From Allobranchiibius sp. CTAmp26 (GTDB lineage: Bacteria; Actinomycetota; Actinomycetes; Actinomycetales; Dermatophilaceae), in NCBI RefSeq assembly GCF_017565405.1, contig NZ_JAGEKR010000016.1:124001-188000 (forward strand): 64,000 nucleotides of DNA, in the 5' to 3' direction. The notes under the pieces were generated by a model that searched no databases, was not told where the DNA came from, and worked only from the letters and a program-made list of their open reading frames with translations. A program made the translations under genes and the position numbers. Numbering within the stretch: the first letter of the stretch is position 1; the number at the start of each line of letters is the position of its first letter. Below, one piece after another: positions 27,588-35,516 of the stretch.

Positions 27588-27655
27588 ACAGTGGCGCAGT
27601 CGAGGCCGAGTGACGCAGGTAGACCTGCGTCGCTCGTGCATACCTGCGGCACTGC
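27588..27655. repeat. 68-bp concentric double palindrome (family D, single copy)
   Basis: The inner 30-bp palindrome (27607-27636) starts CGAGTGACGCAGG and ends CCTGCGTCGCTCG. The outer arms ACAGTGGCGCAG and CTGCGGCACTGC repeat the word AGTGRCGCAG. Both centres fall at 27621.5, and word spacing is 19 bp. It lies 10 bases after the ggt stop (minus strand), before pduO. Confidence 0.75.
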
Positions 27656-27665
27656 CGACCGAGGG

Positions 27666-29174
27666 TCAGCCGACCGCGGTCGCCGCCGCGCGGCGCGGGT
27701 CGGCCGCTGCGAAGAGCGAACCGTCACCGGAGCGGTACGCCGCCGCGACTCCGCCGAAGTACATGGCCCGGGGCGGGTGCGCCACGGCGTCCCGACCGAC
27801 CACCGCCGCCTCGATGCGGGGGTCGGGTTCGTGCTGGACGACCTCCCGGTCGCCGACGAGCTGCACGTGCAGCCGCGGTGCGTCGATGCCCTCCTGCAGG
27901 TCGGCGTCGGCCAGGCAGTAACGGCCCATCACCTGCATCAGCGCGGAGGTGATCCGATCGGCGCCGGGGCTGCCGATGGCGAGCAGGCCGCCGTCGTCGC
28001 TGCGTGCGGTGGTCGGCGCCATGTTGGAGGCGATGCGGGTGCTGGGCGGCAGCGCGTGCAACCCGAGCCGGTTCAGCTCCGGCTCGCCCAGGCAGTTGTT
28101 CAGGATCAGGCCGGTGCCGGGCACCGTGACGCCGGAGGAGTATCCGGCCGACGTCGTGATCGAGCACGCGGTGCCGGTCGCGTCGACCACGGACACCTGC
28201 ACGGTGTCGCCGCTGGTCGACAGGGCGGCGCGCGCACCGTCGGTGGCACTGCTCAACAGTGCGGTTCCGGCCGCCGCCAGGTCGACCGCGGTGTCCAGAT
28301 GCGCCTCGCGGTAGCGCAACACGCGGGTCTGCACGTCGATCAGTGCGGCAGGGTCAGTGCCGGTCTCGGCCAGCAGCCGCAGCATGGTGGTGAGCACCGG
28401 ACCGCCGATGGACGGCGGTGGGTTGGTGGCGACGTCCCAGCGGCCCAGACGGGTGCGGTTCGCAGGGCGGCCGACCGCGGCGTACGCCGTGAGGTCGGCC
28501 CTGGTCAGCAGGCCGCCCTCGCGCTCCAGGTGGTCGGCGACCGCGCCGGCGAGGTCGCCGTCGTACAGGGTCGAAAAGCCCTCGCGCTCGACGATTTCGA
28601 GAGTGTTCGCAAGGTCGGGGTTGGTCATCATGTCACCCGGGCCGAGCGGCGCGCCGTCGTGGAAGTGGGCCTCCCGCGTCACGGGATCGAACGCGTAGAG
28701 CGGGTCGCCCACCAACTGCAGATAGCTGCCGCTCGCCGAGCCCAGCTCGAACCCGTCGCGTGCTGCCGTGATCGCGGGTGCGAGAACGTCGGCGAGCGAG
28801 GCCCGCCCGAAGCGCTCGCGTGCCATCGCGAACGCCGCGAAAGATCCTGGGGTCGCGGCGGATCCGGCACCGGCGTACACGGTGATGCCGCCGGCGTAGT
28901 TCAGCGACAGCTCTCGCAACCCCTGGCCGAAGCGTTCGCCGGGCACACCACGGCCGGGCATCTCGCAGTTGCCGTCGATCACGATCGGCGAGCCGTCCGC
29001 CGGCCACACGTTCACGAACGCGCCGCCGAGGGCGCTGACGATGCCGGGCTCGGTCACGTACGCCACCATCACCGCGGCGATCGCGGCGTCGACGGCGCTT
29101 CCGCCGGCGTGCGCGACCACGAGCGCCGCGTCGGTCGCCGACCGGCTGGGGGCGGCGACCGCGATGCTTGTCAT
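27666..29174 (-). CDS. ggt: Gamma-glutamyltransferase family protein (Ntn hydrolase)
   Basis: 502 residues from ATG 29174. The large-subunit part has GGSAVDAAIAAVMVAYVTEPG and the small part begins at the probable self-cleavage site: Thr324 in SGDTVQVSVVD. Family members usually read TTH at this point; here it is TVQ, so the nucleophile is kept but the next two residues differ. GYSSGVTVPGTGLILNN, PPSTRIASNMAPT and IGSPGADRI match the substrate and oxyanion regions. There is no signal peptide, so it is probably cytoplasmic, unlike E. coli GGT. It starts 4 bases after the nucS stop, as an operon. Cleavage of a gamma-glutamyl compound is inferred. Confidence 0.85.
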   Translation of the reverse strand: MTSIAVAAPSRSATDAALVVAHAGGSAVDAAIAAVMVAYVTEPGIVSALGGAFVNVWPADGSPIVIDGNCEMPGRGVPGERFGQGLRELSLNYAGGITVYAGAGSAATPGSFAAFAMARERFGRASLADVLAPAITAARDGFELGSASGSYLQLVGDPLYAFDPVTREAHFHDGAPLGPGDMMTNPDLANTLEIVEREGFSTLYDGDLAGAVADHLEREGGLLTRADLTAYAAVGRPANRTRLGRWDVATNPPPSIGGPVLTTMLRLLAETGTDPAALIDVQTRVLRYREAHLDTAVDLAAAGTALLSSATDGARAALSTSGDTVQVSVVDATGTACSITTSAGYSSGVTVPGTGLILNNCLGEPELNRLGLHALPPSTRIASNMAPTTARSDDGGLLAIGSPGADRITSALMQVMGRYCLADADLQEGIDAPRLHVQLVGDREVVQHEPDPRIEAAVVGRDAVAHPPRAMYFGGVAAAYRSGDGSLFAAADPRRAAATAVG

Positions 29175-29178
29175 GCGG

Positions 29179-29874
29179 TCAGAAGAGCCGGGTGGTGGCG
29201 TCGTCGATGCCGCGCAGCGCGTCGTAATCCAACGTGACGCAACGAATCCCGCGGTCCTGCGCGAGCACGCGCGCCTGCGGTTTGATCTGCTGCGCGGCGA
29301 AGACCCCGGACACCGGGTGCAGGTGCGGGTCGCGGTTGAGCAGCTCCAGGTAGCGGGTGAGCTGCTCGACGCCGTCGATATCGCCGCGGCGTTTGATCTC
29401 GACGGCGACCGTGGCACCGCCCGCGTCGCGACAGACGATGTCGACCGGCCCGATGGCCGTCGGGTACTCGCGGCGCACTAGCGAGTAACCGTCGCCCAGG
29501 GTGTGGATATGCTCGGCGAGCAGCGCCTGCAACTGCGCCTCGACGCCGTCCTTGACCAGGCCCGGGTCGACCCCGAGGTCGTGGGAGGAGTCGTGCAGCA
29601 CCTCGTGGATCAGCACCCGCAGCCGGTCCTCGGACTTCGCGTGCTGCACCGACCACGTCATCACCACGCCGGTCTCGCGCTCGTCCTCGGTGGGGTCCAC
29701 CTGCGCCATCGAGCACGGCGGGGACATCCAGTTCAGCGGCTTGTAGGACCCGCCGTCGCTGTGGACGAGGACCGAACCGTCGGCCTTGACCATCAGCAGT
29801 CGGGTCGCCAGAGGCAGATGGGCGGTCAGTCTCCCGGTGTAATCCACGCTGCAGCGGGCTATGACGACGCGCAC
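29179..29874 (-). CDS. nucS: Mismatch-specific endonuclease NucS (EndoMS)
   Basis: 231 residues from GTG 29874 ([21 protein letters not shown]), 7 bases after a TAGGCT box, so probably leaderless. N-terminal DNA-binding beta domain with [25 protein letters not shown]-terminal RecB-like nuclease with [22 protein letters not shown], giving the Asp, Glu and Lys of the active site, then [15 protein letters not shown]. In actinobacteria without MutS/MutL, NucS is the mismatch repair enzyme that cuts both strands at G-T and similar mismatches, guided by the DNA clamp. The C-terminus [13 protein letters not shown] resembles the clamp-binding tail. Confidence 0.96.
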   Translation of the reverse strand: MRVVIARCSVDYTGRLTAHLPLATRLLMVKADGSVLVHSDGGSYKPLNWMSPPCSMAQVDPTEDERETGVVMTWSVQHAKSEDRLRVLIHEVLHDSSHDLGVDPGLVKDGVEAQLQALLAEHIHTLGDGYSLVRREYPTAIGPVDIVCRDAGGATVAVEIKRRGDIDGVEQLTRYLELLNRDPHLHPVSGVFAAQQIKPQARVLAQDRGIRCVTLDYDALRGIDDATTRLF

Positions 29875-29918
29875 GACCGGCAGCCTAACGGCAGTACGCG
29901 GTCTGGGAGACTGCGCGC

Positions 29919-31508
29919 ATGACGGGCGAGATCGCACAGGTAGGGGTTATCGGGCTGGGCACCATGGGTGCCGGCATCGTCGAGGTCTTCGCTCGCGCGG
30001 GGCTGCGGGTCGTCGGCGTCGACGGCAGCCAGGAGCTCGCCGATCGCGGCCGCGGCTTCCTGGAGTCCTCGACCGGACGGGCCGTCTCGCGCGGCCGGCT
30101 GCAGGAGAACGAGCAGCAGGAGATCCTCGACAGAGTCACGTGGACCGCGGAGTACGACGCGCTCGCCGACTGCGACCTGGTCATCGAGGCGGTGCCCGAA
30201 CGGTTGGACATCAAGACCTCGATCTTCACCAGGCTGGACGAGGTCGTGCGCCCCGATGCCGTCCTCGCGTCCAACACCTCCAGCCTCTCGCTGACCGAGA
30301 TCGCAGCCGCCACAGCGCATCCCGATCGGGTCGTCGGCATGCATTTCTTCAACCCCGCGCCCGTCCTGAAACTGGTCGAGGTCATCACCACCGTGCTGAG
30401 CGACGACGCCGTCGTCGAGCGGGTCCGCGGCCTGGCCGAGCGGCTGGGTAAGAAACCCGTCGTCGTACGCGACCGCGCGGGCTTCGTCGCCAACGCGCTC
30501 CTGATCACCTACCTGGCCCGCGCGATCCGCACGTACGAGACCGGCCACGTGACCCGCGAGGACCTCGACGACGCCGGGCGCGTGGGCGTCGGCTTCCCGA
30601 TGGGGCCGCTCACGCTGTCCGACCTGATCGGGCTCGATGTGGTCAAGGAGGTCTGCGACGTGCTGTACGCCGCCACCCACGACCCTTCTGCCGCGCCGCC
30701 CGCCCTGTTGCAACAGTTGGTCGCCGCAGGGCGACTGGGGCGCAAGACCGGCTCCGGCTTCTACGACTACGAGAAGCCGGGCTCCGGCACCGTGACACCC
30801 GCCCCAGTGGAGGCCGACGGCCCGCCCGCAACCGAGGTCGTCGTGGTCGGCGACTCGACTGCGGCGTCCGACCTCGCCGGGCAGATCGGCGGCGGAGGCG
30901 CGTCGTCGGTCGAATGGGTGAGCACCGCGGGCGCCCGCGACTCGCTCGCCGGGATCGACGTGGTGATCCTCGCCAGCGACACCAGTCCCGACTGGGTGGC
31001 CGAGCTGTTGGCCACCATGGACGGCGGCGCCACCCTGGCCGTCGCGTCACCGGGCGGTGCCGCGGCGACGCCGGCTGCCTCCAGCGGCGTCACGGTGGTG
31101 GCCCTGCGTGTGCACCCGGCGACCAAGGGTGGGCGTCTCGCCGAGATCCTGCGCTCGACGGGCGCGGCGCACGTCGCGTCGTTGCGCGCGACGTTGGCCT
31201 CGGCCGGTTTCGTCGTGGTCGGTGGCCGGCTGCGCGCCGGCGGCGTCGTCGACGCACTGCTCTACCCGCACCTGAACGACGCGGTGCGGATGCTGGACTC
31301 CGGATACGCCACCGCGAGCGACATCGACACCGCCATGACAGCTGGGTGCGGCTACCCCGAGGGTCCTCTGGCGATGATCGACCGGGTCGGTTCTGCGCAG
31401 GTCGCCGCCGTCCTCACCACGATGCGCGACGAGACCGGCGAGGTGGGGCTGACCCCCTCGCCGCTGTTGCGCGAGGCCACCGCCGCCGGCCAGTCGCTGC
31501 ACGGCTGA
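29919..31508 (+). CDS. 3-hydroxyacyl-CoA dehydrogenase, two-domain form
   Basis: 529 residues, divergent from nucS with 44 bases between. N-terminal Rossmann motif [21 protein letters not shown], catalytic His in [19 protein letters not shown], and a first C-terminal domain [19 protein letters not shown]. Residues 300-420 form a degenerate Rossmann-like second module, and a second 3HCDH C-terminal domain follows ([28 protein letters not shown]). Such double forms resemble PaaH-type or FadB-like enzymes that oxidise 3-hydroxyacyl-CoA with NAD. It fits fatty acid, amino acid or phenylacetate catabolism near the thiolase. Confidence 0.92.
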   Translation: MTGEIAQVGVIGLGTMGAGIVEVFARAGLRVVGVDGSQELADRGRGFLESSTGRAVSRGRLQENEQQEILDRVTWTAEYDALADCDLVIEAVPERLDIKTSIFTRLDEVVRPDAVLASNTSSLSLTEIAAATAHPDRVVGMHFFNPAPVLKLVEVITTVLSDDAVVERVRGLAERLGKKPVVVRDRAGFVANALLITYLARAIRTYETGHVTREDLDDAGRVGVGFPMGPLTLSDLIGLDVVKEVCDVLYAATHDPSAAPPALLQQLVAAGRLGRKTGSGFYDYEKPGSGTVTPAPVEADGPPATEVVVVGDSTAASDLAGQIGGGGASSVEWVSTAGARDSLAGIDVVILASDTSPDWVAELLATMDGGATLAVASPGGAAATPAASSGVTVVALRVHPATKGGRLAEILRSTGAAHVASLRATLASAGFVVVGGRLRAGGVVDALLYPHLNDAVRMLDSGYATASDIDTAMTAGCGYPEGPLAMIDRVGSAQVAAVLTTMRDETGEVGLTPSPLLREATAAGQSLHG

Positions 31509-31512
31509 GCCC

Positions 31513-31818
31513 ATGCCGCGGCGCAGGCGGCCACCCCGTCGTACCCCAGGACCAGCACCCGACATCTCCCGGGTGCTGGAGACGGGGGTACGCCGCGAGC
31601 AGTATGCCGGCGGCTCGTGGATGGTGCGCCCGGTGCGAGGCAACGCGAACGGGCGGGTCTACACCTGCCCGGGCTGCAGCCAGCAACTGCCTGCCTCGCT
31701 CGCGCACGTCGTCGTGTGGCCGGACGACGGCCTGGGTGACGTGAGCGACAGGCGGCACTGGCACACGGGCTGCTGGACCGCCCGGGACCGCCGCCCGCCA
31801 CGCGGCTCCTGGAGGTAG
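31513..31818 (+). CDS. Small conserved actinobacterial protein with Cys/His zinc-type motif
   Basis: 101 residues, 4 bases after the dehydrogenase stop. An Arg/Pro-rich start is followed by GGSWMVRPVRGNANGRVYTCPGCSQQLPASLAHVVVW, and then RRHWHTGCWTARDRRP. One CxxC pair with a later His-x-x-Cys makes a compact zinc site likely. Similar short proteins occur widely in actinobacteria under no consistent name, sometimes called ATP/GTP-binding protein without a P-loop. Function unknown. Confidence 0.75.
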   Translation: MPRRRRPPRRTPGPAPDISRVLETGVRREQYAGGSWMVRPVRGNANGRVYTCPGCSQQLPASLAHVVVWPDDGLGDVSDRRHWHTGCWTARDRRPPRGSWR

Positions 31819-31832
31819 GACCGCCGACGAGA

Positions 31833-31875
31833 GTGGGGGTCGCCGCGCGCCGTATAGAGCGCGCCACGACTCCAC
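31833..31875. repeat. GC-rich hairpin between convergent genes (family E, copy 2)
   Basis: Read on the minus strand, its core GCGCGCTCTATACGGCGCGC is nearly the core of the hairpin at 32676-32727. Flanking GTGGAGTCG and CGACCCCCAC add to the stem. It lies between the small Cys protein gene and the terC stop, which are convergent. Confidence 0.65.
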
Positions 31876-31885
31876 CTGTGACCGG

Positions 31886-32620
31886 CTACATCGTGCGGCC
31901 GGCCTCGTGCTTCTTGCGGTAGAGCAGGTTGAGCGACTCCACGCCGATGGCGAAGGCGATCGGGCCGTAGATCGCGGCCTTGGACAGGTGCACGTCGAAG
32001 CCCTCCGCGATCAGCGTCGACCCGATCAGCACCAGGAAGCTCAGCGCGAGCATCTTGACGGTCGGATGCGCGTTCACGAAGTCGCTGATCCGCCCCGCCA
32101 GCACCATCATCAGACCGATCGACAGCACGACCGCGGCGATCATGATCGACAGCTGGTCGACCATCCCGACGGCCGTGATGACCGAGTCGAGGGAGAAGAC
32201 GGCGTCGATGAGCAGGATCTGCACGATCACCTTGCCCATCGTGGAGGTCACCCCGGTCGCCAGATGGGCCTCGCCGGCGCCCTCGATCTTGTCGTGGATC
32301 TCGGTGACGGCCTTGTAGACCAGGAAGAGTCCGCCGGCCAGCAGGATCAGGTCACGGCCGGAGAATTCCAGCGCCTTGGCGTCCCCGATCGAGAAGATCG
32401 GCGAGGTCAGCCCCACGATCCAGGACGCGACCGCCAGCAATCCGATGCGCAACAGCAGTGCCAGGGCCAGTCCGATGATCCGCGCCCGCTGCTGCTGGGA
32501 CTTCGGCAAGCGGCTGGTGAGGATCGAGATGAAGACGACGTTGTCGATGCCGAGCACGAGCTCGAGTGCGAAGAGCGTGAGGAAGGCGACCCACAGGTCC
32601 GGGCTGGAGAAGAAGTCCAT
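31886..32620 (-). CDS. terC: TerC-family integral membrane protein
   Basis: 244 residues with about seven membrane segments. The TerC landmarks are ELVLGIDNVVFISILTSRLP (19-38) and the matching acidic motif in ILLIDAVFSLDSVITAVGM (about 131-149), which together make a metal-binding pair inside the membrane. Members have been linked to manganese export and to metallation of exported proteins, besides tellurite resistance. No tellurite genes are near, so the metal role is more likely. Confidence 0.92.
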   Translation of the reverse strand: MDFFSSPDLWVAFLTLFALELVLGIDNVVFISILTSRLPKSQQQRARIIGLALALLLRIGLLAVASWIVGLTSPIFSIGDAKALEFSGRDLILLAGGLFLVYKAVTEIHDKIEGAGEAHLATGVTSTMGKVIVQILLIDAVFSLDSVITAVGMVDQLSIMIAAVVLSIGLMMVLAGRISDFVNAHPTVKMLALSFLVLIGSTLIAEGFDVHLSKAAIYGPIAFAIGVESLNLLYRKKHEAGRTM

Positions 32621-32675
32621 GATTGAACGGCCAACGATCAGTAGGGGTGTGGGGGTTCCGGTTCCGCGCCGCCTC

Positions 32676-32727
32676 AGACTTGTGGGGAGTTGCGCGCTCT
32701 ATACAGCGCGCGCGTTCCCACAAGTCT
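32676..32727. terminator. 23-bp-stem hairpin at the epimerase stop codon (family E, copy 1)
   Basis: AGACTTGTGGGG-AGTTGCGCGCT and its near-complement AGCGCGC...CCCACAAGTCT enclose a CTATAC loop. The stem runs up to the mce stop codon, so it is well placed to end the mce transcript before terC. It has no T-run. Confidence 0.7.
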
Positions 32728-33161
32728 CAGCCGGCGGGCTGGACCAGCTCGACCAGGACCCCGCCCGCGTCCTTGGGGTGCACGAAGTTGACCGAGCTGC
32801 CTGCCGTGCCCCGCCGCGGCTCGTCGTACAGCAACCGCATGCCACGGTCGCGCAGGGTGGCGCTCACGGCTTCGAGGTCGCCCACGCGATAGGCGATCTG
32901 CTGCATGCCCGGGCCGGAGCGGTCCAGGAACTTCGCGATCGTGGAGTCGGGGCCGGCGGGCGCGAGCAGCTGGATCTGGGCACCGTCGTCGCTGCCGGCC
33001 CGCAGCATCGCCTCGTGCACGCCCTGGTCCTCGTTGGTCTCGCGGTGGGTGAGCTGCATCCCGAACGTCGCCTGGTAGAAGTCGATCGCTGCGTCCAGAT
33101 CGGGTACGGCGACGCCCACGTGGTCGATCGCGGTGAACAGATGGGTGGGCAGGCTCGGCAT
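32727..33161 (-). CDS. mce: Methylmalonyl-CoA epimerase
   Basis: 144 residues from ATG 33161, 7 bases after a TAGCCT box, so probably leaderless. VOC fold with metal-site motifs AIDHVGVAVPDLDAAIDFYQATFGM, a central GAQIQLLAP, PGMQQIAYRVGDLE and the last SSVNFVHPKDAGGVLVELVQP. The His, Gln, His and Glu in these motifs match the epimerase metal ligands. It interconverts (R)- and (S)-methylmalonyl-CoA in propionyl-CoA use. It is divergent from a thiolase and close to meaB and a B12-dependent mutase subunit. Confidence 0.93.
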   Translation of the reverse strand: MPSLPTHLFTAIDHVGVAVPDLDAAIDFYQATFGMQLTHRETNEDQGVHEAMLRAGSDDGAQIQLLAPAGPDSTIAKFLDRSGPGMQQIAYRVGDLEAVSATLRDRGMRLLYDEPRRGTAGSSVNFVHPKDAGGVLVELVQPAG

Positions 33162-33246
33162 ACCGGCAAGGCTAAAGTGAAACCGGTCACCCGGGATATC
33201 CCGGGACCGCATCCACTCGTCCGCAACTCGCTGGAGCAGATCCCTG

Positions 33247-34455
33247 ATGACCGACAGCGCGACCGATCGCACCCCCGTCCTCGTGGCCGGATCCCGTACG
33301 CCCATGGGCAAGCTGATGGGGGGCCTCAAGGACCTGTCCGCGGCCGACCTCGGCGGTTTCGCGATCAAGGGCGCGCTGGACAAGGCCGGCATCAGCGGCG
33401 ACCAGGTCGACTACGTGATCATGGGCCAGGTGCTCACCGCGGGCGCGGGCCAGATCCCCGCTCGCCAGGCCGCGGTGAAGGGTGGCATCCCGCTCACCGT
33501 GCCCGCACTGACCATCAACAAGGTGTGCCTGTCCGGTGTCGATGCCATCGCGCTCGCCGCCCAGTTGATCCGCGCCGGTGAGTTCGACGTGGTGGTGGCC
33601 GGTGGCCAGGAGTCGATGTCGCAGGCGCCGCACCTGCTGGAGAAGAGCCGCGGCGGTTTCAAGTACGGCGACGTCACGATGCGCGACCACATGGCGCACG
33701 ACGGCCTGTGGGACGCCTTCACCGACCAGGCGATGGGCGGGCTCACCGAGGACGCCAACAAGGCCGACCAGGAGTTCAGCCGCGAGGAGCAGGACGCGTT
33801 CGGCGCGCGCAGCCACCAGCTCGCGGCCCAGGCGTGGAAGAACGGCCTCTTCGACGACGAGGTCGTCAGCGTGCTCATCCCGCAGCGCAAGGGCGACCCG
33901 GTGGAGTTCCGCGACGACGAGGGCATCCGTCCCGACACCACGGTGGAGTCGCTCGCCAAGCTGCGTCCGGCGTTCCGCAAGGACGGCACCATCACCGCCG
34001 GCTCGGCCTCGCCGATCTCGGACGGGGCGTGTGCCGTCGTCGTGATGAGCGCGGCCAAGGCCGCCGAGCTGGGGGTGACCCCGCTCGCCGAGGTCGGCGA
34101 GCACGCGGTGGTCGCCGGTCCCGATTCGAGCCTGCAGTCTCAGCCGGCCAACGCGATCGCCGCGGCGTGCGCGAAGGCGGGCATCGAGCCCACCGACCTC
34201 GACCTGGTCGAGATCAACGAGGCGTTCGCCGCCGTCGGGCTCGCCTCGACCAAGCAGCTCGGTCTGGACCCGGAGAAGGTCAACGTCAACGGCGGCGCCA
34301 TCGCGATGGGCCACCCGATCGGTATGTCGGGTGCGCGCATCGCGCTGCACCTCGCGCTGGAGCTGAAGCGGCGTGGCGGCGGTGTCGGCGCTGCTGCCCT
34401 GTGCGGTGGCGGTGGCCAGGGCGACGCGCTGATCGTGCGCGTCCCGAAGTCCTGA
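33247..34455 (+). CDS. Acetyl-CoA C-acyltransferase (thiolase)
   Basis: 402 residues. Acylated Cys94 is in [17 protein letters not shown], the second-site His in [18 protein letters not shown] and the C-terminal Cys in [28 protein letters not shown] supplies the Asn. Size and motifs fit biosynthetic or degradative acetoacetyl-CoA thiolases; it corresponds in position to fadA4 of mycobacteria. It probably condenses or cleaves acetoacetyl-CoA. It is followed after 29 bases by meaB, with AAGGGA as ribosome site between, so the two may be co-transcribed. Confidence 0.95.
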   Translation: MTDSATDRTPVLVAGSRTPMGKLMGGLKDLSAADLGGFAIKGALDKAGISGDQVDYVIMGQVLTAGAGQIPARQAAVKGGIPLTVPALTINKVCLSGVDAIALAAQLIRAGEFDVVVAGGQESMSQAPHLLEKSRGGFKYGDVTMRDHMAHDGLWDAFTDQAMGGLTEDANKADQEFSREEQDAFGARSHQLAAQAWKNGLFDDEVVSVLIPQRKGDPVEFRDDEGIRPDTTVESLAKLRPAFRKDGTITAGSASPISDGACAVVVMSAAKAAELGVTPLAEVGEHAVVAGPDSSLQSQPANAIAAACAKAGIEPTDLDLVEINEAFAAVGLASTKQLGLDPEKVNVNGGAIAMGHPIGMSGARIALHLALELKRRGGGVGAAALCGGGGQGDALIVRVPKS

Positions 34456-34484
34456 ACACCAGCCAAGCGCAAGGGATCTCACGG

Positions 34485-35444
34485 ATGCGCTCGCGACCGG
34501 CCGACGTGCCGGCCCTGGTTGCTGCGGCCCGCGACGGTTCACCGCGGGCCGTCGCCCGGCTGATCACCCTGGTCGAGAACGCCGACCCCGCCCTGCGCGA
34601 GGTCATGGCGGCCCTCGCGCCGCACACCGGGTCGGCGTGGGTCATCGGCCTGACCGGCAGCCCCGGCGTGGGGAAGTCGACGACCACCAACACACTGGTC
34701 GCGGCCTTCCGGGAGCGGGGGATGCGGGTGGGCGTCCTCGCCGTCGACCCCAGCTCGCCGTTCTCCGGCGGCGCGTTGCTCGGCGACCGGATCCGGCTGC
34801 TGGACCACGCGCTCGACCCACAGGTCTACACCCGCTCGATGGCCAGCCGCGGGCACCTGGGCGGGCTGTCGTTCGCGGCTCCGCAGGCGCTGCGGGTGCT
34901 CGATGCTGCCGGGTGCGACGTGATCCTCGTGGAGACGGTCGGCGTCGGCCAGAGCGAGGTCGAGATCGCCGCGCTCGCCGATACGACGGTCGTCCTGCTG
35001 GCGCCCGGCATGGGTGACGGCATCCAGGCCGCCAAGGCCGGGATCCTGGAGATCGGCGACGTCTTCGTGGTCAACAAGGCCGACCGCGACGGCGTCAACG
35101 TCACCGTGCGCGACCTGCGCGCGATGATCAGCCTGGGGGAGCGGACCGAGGCCGACGGGTGGCGCCCACCGGTGGAGAAGCTCGTCGCCGAACGCGGCGA
35201 GGGCCGCGACGACGTCGTCGCCGCGCTCGACAAGCACCACGCCTGGCTGGTCGAGCACGACGTGCTGCGCGAACGGCGGATCGCCCGCGCCGAGGGCGAG
35301 ATCGCAGCGATCGCACTGCAGACGCTGCGCCTGCGGATGACCGATCCGCGCCGGGACGACAACCTGAACGAGCTCGCGGCGCGCGTCGTCGCTGGCAAGA
35401 TCGACCCGTACGCCGCCGCGGACGAGCTGGTCGACGCCCTCTGA
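34485..35444 (+). CDS. meaB: MeaB/ArgK-family GTPase, chaperone of B12-dependent acyl-CoA mutase
   Basis: 319 residues from ATG 34485; the longer open frame upstream is thiolase sequence out of phase. P-loop GLTGSPGVGKSTTT (55-68), VLAVDPSSPFSGGALLGDRIRL, ASRGHLGGLS, ETVGVGQSE and the guanine-specifying VNKADRDG. The GTPase loads and protects adenosylcobalamin in methylmalonyl-CoA or isobutyryl-CoA mutase. The nearest mutase large subunit is 9 kb downstream and is of the isobutyryl type, so MeaB may serve that enzyme. Confidence 0.95.
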   Translation: MRSRPADVPALVAAARDGSPRAVARLITLVENADPALREVMAALAPHTGSAWVIGLTGSPGVGKSTTTNTLVAAFRERGMRVGVLAVDPSSPFSGGALLGDRIRLLDHALDPQVYTRSMASRGHLGGLSFAAPQALRVLDAAGCDVILVETVGVGQSEVEIAALADTTVVLLAPGMGDGIQAAKAGILEIGDVFVVNKADRDGVNVTVRDLRAMISLGERTEADGWRPPVEKLVAERGEGRDDVVAALDKHHAWLVEHDVLRERRIARAEGEIAAIALQTLRLRMTDPRRDDNLNELAARVVAGKIDPYAAADELVDAL

Positions 35445-35516
35445 GGCTGCCCGGCGCCGGCGCGGCGGCGCGGTCGGCGTGAAGCTGGGGGGTGGCGGCC
35501 CTCCTAGACTTTCGGT

